A stretch of DNA of 21,756 bases, taken from positions 1 through 21,756 of the forward strand of contig DAISYU010000052.1 in the NCBI GenBank assembly GCA_036825155.1, given 5' to 3'. This stretch comes from DSAD01 sp036825155 (GTDB taxonomy: Bacteria; Desulfobacterota; Desulfomonilia; UBA1062). The notes beneath the pieces were generated by a model that worked only from the letters and a program-made list of their open reading frames with translations, searched no databases and had not been told where the DNA came from. A program made the position numbers and the translations under genes. Shown piece after piece: positions 15,568 to 21,756 of this stretch; the first letter of the stretch is position 1, and each line of letters starts with the position of its first letter.

Positions 15568-16449
15568 ATGAGGAAGAAGCCCCTAACGATATGCTTCATG
15601 CTGCTGTACGCATCTGTGTCATATGCCCTGGAAAGCGTTTCGGCGGGACAGGCCGCCGAACAGGACGATATTACTCGCAGTGAGCAGACCTTCCAGACCC
15701 TGGATTCGCTTTTTGAACAATACCAGCCCTATCTCGGCAATATAACGCCATATGAACCCGTGTATTTCCTCGTGGGCACCGACCCGGAAAAGAGCGCATT
15801 TCAGTTCAGTTTCAAATACCGCTTCTTCAACCTGGAGAGCGATCTGGTGAGGAACCACCCATGGGTGGAAGGGTTTCACTTCGCATATACGCAGACATCG
15901 TTCTGGGATCTGCAGTCCGATTCAAGACCGTTCGAGGATACCAGTTACAAACCGGAGATCTTTTTCCTGTCCAAGAATATCGATCCGGCCTTACGGGTAA
16001 GAAGAAGGCTGTTCGTTCAGGCCGGATTTCAGCACGAGTCAAACGGACGCGGAGAACTGGACTCCAGGAGCACAAACTACGCATATGTAAAACCGGTCTT
16101 CATATTCTACCACGAACCCACCCGCCTCGGATTTCAGATCTCAACCAAGGTCTGGACTTATATATCAAATGATGACGACACCAATGAGGACCTGGCGGAC
16201 TACCGTGGATACTTCGAGCTGGAGGTGAAGACCGGGAAATTTGACAATTTTGTTATGTCGACTACACTGAGATCTGCAAAAAAGGGAAATTCTGTCAAGG
16301 TTGACCTCACCTACCCCCTGGACAGGTATATTTTCGAGAACCTGAGCATGCATCTCCACATGCAATATGCCAACAGCCTGGCTGAGAGCCTCCTCCACTA
16401 TCAGGAGCGTACCCGGGCACTTCGTATAGGCTTCACCATCATACGGTGA
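15568..16449 (+). CDS. pldA: Outer membrane phospholipase A (OMPLA)
   Basis: 293 residues, close to the E. coli enzyme in length. Residues 1-20 or so are a signal peptide; the rest alternates amphipathic strands ending in an aromatic/hydrophobic residue pattern (RALRIGFTIIR), a 12-strand barrel. The active site is intact: H156-E-S158-N-G (QHESNGR) with N170, giving the same 14-residue His-to-Asn spacing as H142/S144/N156 in E. coli. R161 and S166 match the calcium ligands R147 and S152 there. It hydrolyses phospholipids in the outer leaflet when the outer membrane is perturbed, as a calcium-dependent dimer. No clear Shine-Dalgarno precedes ATG 15568. It lies 90 bp after the acidic lipoprotein gene. 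Confidence 0.9.
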   Translation: MRKKPLTICFMLLYASVSYALESVSAGQAAEQDDITRSEQTFQTLDSLFEQYQPYLGNITPYEPVYFLVGTDPEKSAFQFSFKYRFFNLESDLVRNHPWVEGFHFAYTQTSFWDLQSDSRPFEDTSYKPEIFFLSKNIDPALRVRRRLFVQAGFQHESNGRGELDSRSTNYAYVKPVFIFYHEPTRLGFQISTKVWTYISNDDDTNEDLADYRGYFELEVKTGKFDNFVMSTTLRSAKKGNSVKVDLTYPLDRYIFENLSMHLHMQYANSLAESLLHYQERTRALRIGFTIIR

Positions 16450-16593
16450 TGCGACCAGGTGCTTTCATGTTTACATGGGGGATATCAGGTGTTAAAGTTT
16501 CGCCGGGTTTTCTCCTGAAGCGGCAAGTCTTCAGCACTGGTACTTAAGTCGGCCAATAGAGAATAAGGACAGGTTGCTCAAACGCCACATCAT

Positions 16594-17778
16594 ATGAACT
16601 GGAAGATCTTCACAACCCTATTCCTCGCGATATTCGCATCCATGCTCGGTCAGGGCATCGTTGTACCGCTGCTGCCGATCTATGCCCATGAACTGGGAGC
16701 CACAGGGTTTGCCATCGGGATCATGTTCGGCATCTATTCTCTGTCCAGGACTGCCTTTCTGCCCTATTTCGGTTCTGCCTCCGACCGGATCGGCAGGAAA
16801 CCATACATCACAGTGGGCCTGCTGGCATATTTCCTGGCTTCAGTTGCCTACATGTTCTCCCGGGATGTCAATTCATTGATCCTCGTACGCTTTTTCCAGG
16901 GCATAGCTGCAGCCATGGTCATGCCGGTGGCGCAGGCCTATGTAGGAGAGATCACCCCCAGGGGCCGGGAAGGATTTATGATGGGGCTGCTCAACGTCTC
17001 CCTGTACGGCGGTCTCAGTGCAGGACCTGTGCTGGGCGGGATAGCAAAAGATACCATGGGGATCAGGGCCGCCTTTGTCAGTATGGGTGCGCTCTGCATA
17101 CTCGGGTTCTTTCTGTGCCTTGTATTTCTTCCGCCCAAAAAGGACGAACCTCTGGTCTCCAGGGGCATACCTCAACAGCGCATCACACTGTTTCTGCGAG
17201 ACCCCAACCTGCTGGGTATGTTTCTGTTCCGCTTTGCCGCAACCATGTGCGTAGGTTCGTTCTGGTCATTCGGGCCTTTAATTGCAGACACAAGATTCGG
17301 ACTCTCCGGTTCGTCGACCGGGATTCTGATCATGCTCAGCGTGTTGATCTCTGCGGTACTCACCACCCCCATGGGATATCTGGCAGACCGTTTCAACAAG
17401 CGCTTCCTGGTAATGCTCGGGGGACTTCTGTCAGTGATCTCCATGCTGTTCTTTGCCTATGCGGACAGTTCATGGGGCCTGTATGCAGCCAGCATTATCC
17501 TTGGTATCAGCGGCGGAATCTCGGTGCCGGCCATGATGGCAATGGCGGTGTTTGTAGGAAAGAACAACAAGTACATGGGATCAGTCATTTCACTTATGAC
17601 CATGGGACACAGCCTGGGCATGATGACAGGGCCGATTCTTGCCGGCATCTTTATCGATCTGATGGGCATGCAGCTGACGTTTATCGCCCTGTCTGCAATC
17701 ATGGCCGCAATGACCCTGGTGTTCCTTCCGCTGACGGTAAACTTTGAGGCATTGGAAAAAAGTTTTGACAAAGCATGA
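16594..17778 (+). CDS. MFS transporter (DHA1-like drug/metabolite exporter)
   Basis: 394 residues with about 12 hydrophobic helices. MFS motif A is clear in the loop after helix 2 (GSASDRIGRKPY) and repeated in degenerate form in the second half (GYLADRFNKRFL). The AQAYVGEITPRGREGFMMGL segment fits motif B/C of the DHA1 proton-antiport efflux group. The substrate cannot be told from sequence. ATG 16594 lacks a good ribosome binding site (AAGGAC is about 20 nt away). Its last 14 nt contain the -35 element of the downstream acetolactate synthase promoter, so the two genes are packed together. Export of branched-chain amino acids or related acids is a guess from context only. Confidence 0.85.
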   Translation: MNWKIFTTLFLAIFASMLGQGIVVPLLPIYAHELGATGFAIGIMFGIYSLSRTAFLPYFGSASDRIGRKPYITVGLLAYFLASVAYMFSRDVNSLILVRFFQGIAAAMVMPVAQAYVGEITPRGREGFMMGLLNVSLYGGLSAGPVLGGIAKDTMGIRAAFVSMGALCILGFFLCLVFLPPKKDEPLVSRGIPQQRITLFLRDPNLLGMFLFRFAATMCVGSFWSFGPLIADTRFGLSGSSTGILIMLSVLISAVLTTPMGYLADRFNKRFLVMLGGLLSVISMLFFAYADSSWGLYAASIILGISGGISVPAMMAMAVFVGKNNKYMGSVISLMTMGHSLGMMTGPILAGIFIDLMGMQLTFIALSAIMAAMTLVFLPLTVNFEALEKSFDKA

Positions 17779-17793
17779 ATAAGTACGTATTTT
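17765..17793 (+). promoter_or_regulatory. Consensus sigma-70 promoter of the ilvB leader
   Basis: TTGACA (17765-17770), exactly 17 bp, then TATTTT (17788-17793). The -35 box lies inside the last codons of the MFS gene. Transcription would start near 17798-17801, only a few nt before leader ATG 17803. Confidence 0.75.
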
Positions 17794-17802
17794 AAACACA
17801 CT

Positions 17803-17886
17803 ATGAGTAAAATCATGACAAACCTTCAGCCCGATGTTCTGCAGCTCCTGGTCGTCGTTGTCCTGAGAATGCCATCTGCCGGCTGA
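17803..17886 (+). CDS. ilvB leader peptide 1 (attenuator peptide, 27 aa)
   Basis: The peptide begins MSKIMTNLQPDVLQ, continues LLVVVVLRMPSAG and stops at TGA. Ten of 27 residues are Leu or Val, with the run CTC CTG GTC GTC GTT GTC CTG at 17845-17865, the hallmark of a branched-chain attenuator and comparable to the VVVV runs of E. coli IvbL. With transcription starting near 17800 it may be read leaderless from ATG 17803, or from ATG 17815 with GAG at 7 nt. Hand-found pairings: segment 1 (CTTCAGCC, 17824-17831) with 17881-17888, or segment 2 (TGCCGGC, 17877-17883) with segment 3 (17918-17924). The stop codon lies inside segment 2, so a ribosome that finishes the peptide would block antitermination. 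Peptide production is inferred. Confidence 0.8.
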   Translation: MSKIMTNLQPDVLQLLVVVVLRMPSAG

Positions 17887-17912
17887 AGCCTTTGTCTAAC
17901 AGGCAAACAGGG

Positions 17913-17943
17913 CCCCCGCCGGCAAGTCCGGCGGGGGTTTTTT
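17913..17943 (+). terminator. Attenuator terminator 1
   Basis: CCCCCGCCGG (17913-17922), loop CAAGT, CCGGCGGGGG (17928-17937), then six T. It is a perfect 10-bp GC stem. Its 5' arm includes GCCGGC, which can instead pair with the upstream TGCCGGC at 17877-17883, so termination and antitermination are mutually exclusive. Confidence 0.9.
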
Positions 17944-17966
17944 AATTTTGAGAAAAGGATAGAAAC

Positions 17967-18047
17967 ATGAAGCAGATTCTGGTCCTGGTCCTTACTGTCG
18001 TCCTGGCGGTCGTCGTACCGCCCGGACGGGAGTGCCCCTGGGACTAG
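17967..18047 (+). CDS. ilvB leader peptide 2 (second attenuator peptide, 26 aa)
   Basis: The peptide reads MKQILVLVLTVV followed by LAVVVPPGRECPWD, stop TAG. Twelve of 26 residues are Ile, Leu or Val, in two blocks (ILVLVL and VVLAVVV). It has its own good ribosome binding site, AAAAGGA 7 nt before ATG 17967. It lies wholly between terminator 1 and terminator 2, and I see no promoter between them, so it is only transcribed when terminator 1 is read through. GTCCTGGCGGT (18000-18010, over Val codons) can pair with ACCGCCCGGAC (18017-18027) with one mismatch. The 3' half of that stem (CCGCCCGG) can also pair, with a bulge, with CCGGCGG (18077-18083) in the terminator arm. Peptide production is inferred. 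Confidence 0.78.
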   Translation: MKQILVLVLTVVLAVVVPPGRECPWD

Positions 18048-18067
18048 GCCCGGCTGCAAAGACAGCA

Positions 18068-18104
18068 AAAAGGCCCCCGGCGGCAATCCCGTCGGGGGCC
18101 TTTT
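18068..18104 (+). terminator. Attenuator terminator 2
   Basis: AAAAGGCCCCCG (18068-18079) pairs perfectly with CGGGGGCCTTTT (18093-18104) over 12 bp, extended inward by GCGG/CCGT (one G-U) to a CAATC loop. The T-run of four is part of the stem, followed by GTATT. It lies 17 nt before the ilvB ribosome binding site. Confidence 0.88.
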
Positions 18105-18132
18105 GTATTACATATATGAAAAGGAGTTTATC

Positions 18133-19803
18133 ATGCGCATGACGGGAGCAGAGATCATTGTACATCTCTTGAAGAGACAGGGTACCGAGACCGTGGCAGG
18201 TATTCCCGGCGGGGCAAATCTTCCGCTCTATGATGCCCTGGGAAAAAGCGATATACGCCACATACTCGCACGGCACGAACAGGGTGCTGCATTTATTGCA
18301 CAGGGCATGGCACGTTCCACAAGAAAGCCGGCAGTATGCCTTGCCACATCGGGCCCCGGAGCCACCAATCTTATTACAGCAATCGCCGATGCACACATGG
18401 ATTCTGTCCCGCTGATCGCCATAACCGGCCAGGTACCCAGAAGCCTCATCGGCACGGATGCCTTCCAGGAAGTTGACATGTGCGGGGTTGCCGCTCCTTT
18501 CACGAAACACTCCTTCCGTATTCGCCATACTGCAGAACTTCTGTCCTGTATTCCCCAGGCCTTTTCCATCGCGATGTCAGACAGGCCCGGTCCTGTTCTT
18601 ATCGACATACCCAAGGACGTACAGACAGAGACGGCGGATTTTGCCGCCTGGCCAGCACCCGGGGGAATGGTCGCTGCACACAGACCTCATGGAGGAAGCA
18701 TTGCACGGGCAGCAGACATCATCAATGCATCTTCCCGTCCTATACTCTATGTGGGTGGAGGGATAACGCAATCAGGAGCCGCCTCTCTGGTACGAAAACT
18801 CGCTGAAAAGGCATCCATCCCTGCCGTTGCAACCTTAATGGCACAGGGTGTCTTCGCCTTTCATGACAGCCTCTTCCTCGGTATGCCCGGCATGCACGGT
18901 GAACTTTCCACCAACCTGATCCTTGAAAAGACCGATTGCATCATTGCCATCGGCACCCGTTTTGATGACCGGGTAACGGGCCCTGCAGACCTGTTCTGCC
19001 CGAAGGCCGCAGTCATTCACATTGACATAGACCCGGCCGAGATCAACAAGATCCGCCCCGCAAGCTGCCCCATCACGGCAGATGCCGAAGCCGCGCTGGA
19101 AATGCTCCTGCCGATGGTGACACCGGCCAAGCGCGAACCATGGCACCGTGAGATCGCTAACATCAGGCGTGCCCACCTTCCCCAGCCTGATGAACGTTCA
19201 CCCATTGCTGTCATCAATGCCATCGGCGAAGCTGCAGGCAATGATTCCATTGTCACCACCGATGTCGGTCAGCACCAGATGTGGGTTGCCCAGGCCTTTC
19301 CCTTTCAGTATCCCGGCCAGCTCATCACCTCAGGCGGTTTCGGCACCATGGGATTCGGCCTGCCGGCAGCAATCGGAGCTGCCCTCATGCACCCGGACAG
19401 GACCGTCCTGTGCTTCACCGGAGACGGCTCTTTGTTCATGAATATGCAGGAGCTTGCCACCATTGCAGAACTCCAGTGCAATATCAAGGTCTTTATCCTC
19501 AACAACAACCATCTGGGTCTCGTGCGCCAGCAGCAGGAACTCTTTTTCGGCGGCAACATCACGGCCTCCAGGTTCGAGGTTCCTACCGACTTTGTTGCCA
19601 TTGCCAGAGGTTTCGGCCTGAATGCCGCACGAATGAGTCATGTTGATGGCATGGCTGAATTGATTAACACAAAAGGTCCTGCACTCGTCGATATCCCTGT
19701 TGATGAACAGGCCATGGCCCTACCCATGGTTCCGCCTGGTGCCCCGTTGCATAAGACCATCGGAGGCTCTGCTGTCCGTAAACTCTGCGGGGGGATGAAA
19801 TGA
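18133..19803 (+). CDS. ilvB: Acetolactate synthase large (catalytic) subunit, AHAS I type
   Basis: 556 residues. It joins two pyruvate to acetolactate (or pyruvate and 2-oxobutyrate to acetohydroxybutyrate), the first common step to Val, Leu and Ile, using ThDP, Mg and FAD. Catalytic E49 sits in RHEQGAAFIAQG; the ThDP/Mg motif runs from GDG (430-432) to NN (457-458). The sequence tracks E. coli IlvB very closely (TGAEIIVH, IPGG, IGTDAFQEVD, TTDVGQHQMW, PMVPPGA). Q467 stands where AHAS II has the Trp that favours 2-oxobutyrate, as in AHAS I. AAGGAG at 7 nt fixes ATG 18133. Two leader-peptide attenuators precede it. No ilvN follows within 218 bp, so the regulatory subunit is missing here or encoded elsewhere. 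Confidence 0.95.
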   Translation: MRMTGAEIIVHLLKRQGTETVAGIPGGANLPLYDALGKSDIRHILARHEQGAAFIAQGMARSTRKPAVCLATSGPGATNLITAIADAHMDSVPLIAITGQVPRSLIGTDAFQEVDMCGVAAPFTKHSFRIRHTAELLSCIPQAFSIAMSDRPGPVLIDIPKDVQTETADFAAWPAPGGMVAAHRPHGGSIARAADIINASSRPILYVGGGITQSGAASLVRKLAEKASIPAVATLMAQGVFAFHDSLFLGMPGMHGELSTNLILEKTDCIIAIGTRFDDRVTGPADLFCPKAAVIHIDIDPAEINKIRPASCPITADAEAALEMLLPMVTPAKREPWHREIANIRRAHLPQPDERSPIAVINAIGEAAGNDSIVTTDVGQHQMWVAQAFPFQYPGQLITSGGFGTMGFGLPAAIGAALMHPDRTVLCFTGDGSLFMNMQELATIAELQCNIKVFILNNNHLGLVRQQQELFFGGNITASRFEVPTDFVAIARGFGLNAARMSHVDGMAELINTKGPALVDIPVDEQAMALPMVPPGAPLHKTIGGSAVRKLCGGMK

Positions 19804-19818
19804 ATACATTGAGAGTAT

Positions 19819-19846
19819 CCAGTATTCAGAATCCAGTATCCAGAAT
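19819..19846. repeat. Heptameric tandem repeat (four YCAGWAT units)
   Basis: CCAGTAT, TCAGAAT, CCAGTAT, CCAGAAT in direct succession, starting 16 bp after the ilvB stop. It is AT-rich beyond. No terminator is recognisable in the 218 bp between ilvB and the convergent hydrolase gene. Confidence 0.7.
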
Positions 19847-20021
19847 TTAAAAAACATTAACCACTTTATGATGTGTAGCTAATAAGTATATCGGATTTTG
19901 AAACGTAATCGTCATTGTGAGAGAATCTGCAGAGGGTGCTTTCTGGAAACTGTACAACTGCTCGATATGCGGGCTGATCCGAGGTTTGATGTTCAGGATC
20001 TTTACGGTCAGCTTCACCTAT

Positions 20022-20903
20022 CTACTTTAAAATCTTTAAAACATTCTCGATGGCATTCACAACACGTTCAGGGCAATCCTCCTGAAGATAATGGGAAGCA
20101 TCGCTCACCATGTCGAGTCGTGCATCAGGGAAATATTTTTTCCATCTCCTGATATAATACTTTTTTCCAAACGCTGGGTCCTTCATTGCCCAGACCATGT
20201 ACACCGGCTTGTTTCTCAGCATATACAGTCGGCTTTCAATATCTTTTAGCCACGCGGATGATGTCCTGATGCTGCGGGGGAAGACATATGTCCCCATGCG
20301 GGATTCAGGAGTGGGGAACGGGTCGGTATATGCCTTCAGCACTGAGGGGAGTCTGGTCTCTTTGTGATAAATACCCCACGGTACAATGACCCTGGCGAAA
20401 AAGTTGTGCCGCAGATGTAGATAGTTGCCAAGCGGCCCACCCATGATCCAGGAGAAGATGAGAGCGTTAAGCATGGGAGGCCAGCACCATGAATTGCAGA
20501 GCACTATCCCTGCAAACCTCCCGGGGTGATCCACTGCCAGGGAGAGTCCGATAGGACCTCCCCAGTCCTGCACCACCAGAATGCAGCGGTCGATTCTTAA
20601 TGACTCGATCAATGCCTTGATCCATCGGGCGTGTTCCTCGGGCGTATAGGAATAAGCAGGCGGATGCCCTGAATATCCAAACCCGGGATAATCAGGCGCA
20701 ATGCAACGGCATTTCCCTCTCAATGATACGATTATCCTGCGATATAAAAATGACCAGGTCGGGTTGCCGTGAAGCATCAATACCGGGACACCGTCACCTT
20801 CATCGATGAAGTGCAGCGCAGTGCCGTCTTTTTCCAGCCAATGATCCTCAAAAGGGTATTCTTGGGCATCTACCTGAAATGTCCGTTTATGTCTTTGCAG
20901 CAT
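20022..20903 (-). CDS. Haloalkane dehalogenase-like alpha/beta hydrolase
   Basis: 293 residues from ATG 20903. The fold markers are clear: FIDEGDGVPVLMLHGNPTWS, PDYPGFGYSG, and the nucleophile elbow VVQDWGG. The nucleophile is Asp (D113) rather than Ser, with W114 beside it and N47 in HGNPTW. Together these are the nucleophile and halide-binding pair of haloalkane dehalogenases. D242 (MKDPAFG) is the likely catalytic acid and H271 (DASHYLQED) the base. Substrate is unknown; fluoroacetate dehalogenases and epoxide hydrolases share parts of this pattern, but the Asn/Trp pair favours dehalogenase. The frame opens further to ATG 20966 (314 residues); neither start has a ribosome binding site, and homologues begin near the shorter one. 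It is convergent with ilvB. Confidence 0.82.
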   Translation of the reverse strand: MLQRHKRTFQVDAQEYPFEDHWLEKDGTALHFIDEGDGVPVLMLHGNPTWSFLYRRIIVSLRGKCRCIAPDYPGFGYSGHPPAYSYTPEEHARWIKALIESLRIDRCILVVQDWGGPIGLSLAVDHPGRFAGIVLCNSWCWPPMLNALIFSWIMGGPLGNYLHLRHNFFARVIVPWGIYHKETRLPSVLKAYTDPFPTPESRMGTYVFPRSIRTSSAWLKDIESRLYMLRNKPVYMVWAMKDPAFGKKYYIRRWKKYFPDARLDMVSDASHYLQEDCPERVVNAIENVLKILK

Positions 20904-20998
20904 ATAATAAATATAATGAGTTGGATAGGCAGCCGCCAGTAGCGAGCAGATTATTCTTACCATCATTGACAGGAGATCATTCAGGCATGAGTATTTTA

Positions 20999-21030
20999 TA
21001 CTGGAGTAATGGAGCGGTGGAGTATTGGAT
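20999..21030. repeat. Octameric degenerate tandem repeat (TANTGGAG)
   Basis: TACTGGAG, TAATGGAG, CGGTGGAG, TATTGGAT in direct succession in the intergenic region between the hydrolase and UPF0316 genes. Its role is unknown. Confidence 0.6.
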
Positions 21031-21211
21031 TAAAGGCTCTTCAATTTTCAACACGTCTTATTATCGATAAATGTAAGCTGTCTCACTATACCTCATTTTC
21101 CGATGTGTTGCAGGATACTGGAGAGGCCTCTATTCATTCTCCCAACCTATTGATATATCATTCGATTATAAGTGTTGACATTTATGGTGGTTTGGTATTG
21201 ATAGCGATGCC

Positions 21212-21756
21212 ATGAATATAGCATCAATAGTTACGCCGGAAATATATACGTGGGTTGTTCTGCCCCTGCTGATCTTTTTGGCACGGGTGGTGGATGTATC
21301 TCTGGATACCATCAGGATACTCTTTATTTCCAAGAGACTGAAGTACTTGGCCCCTGTGATCGGCTTTTTTGAGGTGCTTGTCTGGCTTCTGGCCATGAGA
21401 CAGGTCATGCAGAACCTTGACAACGTCGGGTACATGCTTGCCTATGCAGCCGGATTTGCCACCGGCAATTTTGTGGGAATGTACATCGAACAGCTGCTCT
21501 CCATCGGTAAGGTGATCATCAGAATCATCAGCAGAGATTGTGACGGTCTGATCGAAACGCTGAGATCCTGCGGGTGCGGGGTTACCACCATCGATGCCCA
21601 GGGGCTGGGCGGACCGGTCAAGATCATATTCTCCATCATAAACAGGAGCGATATCACAAAGGTTGTCGCCAAAATTCGGGAATTCAACCCCCAGGCCTTC
21701 TACTCACTGGAGGATATCAGCTCGGCACGGGAAGAAGTCACCTACGGCGACTTTGC
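21212..21756 (+). CDS. UPF0316 membrane protein (DUF5698 + DUF2179), 3' end cut by window
   Basis: At least 181 residues, still open at the window edge. The N-terminal half (about residues 10-90) has three hydrophobic helices with the DUF5698 pattern: LARVVDVSLDTIRILFISK, FFEVLVWLLAMRQVM and AYAAGFATGNFVGMYIEQ. The C-terminal part, from about residue 98, is a DUF2179-type cytoplasmic alpha/beta domain (VTTIDAQGLGGPVKIIFSII, then FNPQAFYSLEDIS). The family is widespread and of unknown function; DUF2179 domains bind nucleotides in some relatives. ATG 21212 is fixed by homology; no strong ribosome binding site is visible. Family proteins are usually a little under 200 residues, so only a few codons should be missing. 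Confidence 0.9.
   Translation, partial: MNIASIVTPEIYTWVVLPLLIFLARVVDVSLDTIRILFISKRLKYLAPVIGFFEVLVWLLAMRQVMQNLDNVGYMLAYAAGFATGNFVGMYIEQLLSIGKVIIRIISRDCDGLIETLRSCGCGVTTIDAQGLGGPVKIIFSIINRSDITKVVAKIREFNPQAFYSLEDISSAREEVTYGDF

Noticed and set aside
17115..17747. A 210-residue plus-strand frame within the MFS gene
   Set aside because: Overlapping out-of-frame shadow of a gene with clear MFS motifs; rich in His/Arg/Gln as expected for a shadow.
19804..20021. A degraded ilvN after ilvB
   Set aside because: No frame here resembles IlvN or an ACT-domain protein; the sequence is repeat and AT-rich filler.

Overview
This window looks like chromosome from a Gram-negative, probably anaerobic bacterium, most likely a Desulfobacterota ('deltaproteobacterial') lineage. 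That placement is inference. It rests on an outer-membrane phospholipase (so an outer membrane), a PEP-CTERM secreted protein, a cluster of NifX/NifB-fold and DUF5320-type proteins next to a PAS/sigma-54 activator (as in sulfate-reducer 'orange protein' loci), a ferredoxin-nitroreductase and a multi-PAS hybrid kinase. I see no rRNA, tRNA, CRISPR array, transposase, integrase or phage gene.

Region 1 (1-3457, all minus strand) is a self-contained regulatory unit. A PAS/AAA+/Fis sigma-54 activator (2084-3457) is followed by two matched inverted repeats (GTCGC-N6-GCGAC, centres 33 bp apart), a textbook -24/-12 promoter, and then a NifX-fold gene overlapping a small 'MPRGDGTGP' gene. After a terminator come a DUF5320 gene and a second NifX-fold gene with a Gly/Met-rich tail.

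Region 2 (3458-7640) holds a PEP-CTERM protein with seven propeller-like repeats on the plus strand. It is followed by four small minus-strand genes of unknown function, two of which look like distant zinc-ribbon-like paralogues. Region 3 (7641-11356) is sparse: a hemolysin III/AdipoR-type membrane protein with a possible translationally coupled small ORF, a secreted ComEA-like HhH protein, a small hypothetical gene, and a ferredoxin-nitroreductase. Region 4 (11357-16449) carries a four-PAS hybrid histidine kinase divergent from an acidic lipoprotein gene that has a consensus sigma-70 promoter. Behind the lipoprotein is an OMPLA-type phospholipase A with every catalytic and calcium residue at E. 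coli spacing.

Region 5 (16594-19803) is the highlight. An MFS transporter gene is followed by an acetolactate synthase gene of the E. coli IlvB (AHAS I) type. The roughly 350 bp between them hold two consecutive leader-peptide attenuators in series. There is one consensus promoter inside the end of the MFS gene, then leader peptide 1 (27 aa with LLVVVVL) and a perfect 10-bp GC stem with six T. Leader peptide 2 (26 aa, 12 of them Ile/Leu/Val) has its own ribosome binding site and a second strong terminator. Leader 1 shows mutually exclusive 1:2, 2:3 and 3:4 pairings by eye, with the stop codon inside segment 2, the classical arrangement. No ilvN follows. E. coli ilvB has a single leader (IvbL), and I do not know of a described tandem peptide-leader attenuator of this kind.

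The window closes with a convergent haloalkane-dehalogenase-like alpha/beta hydrolase and the truncated start of a UPF0316 (DUF5698/DUF2179) membrane protein.
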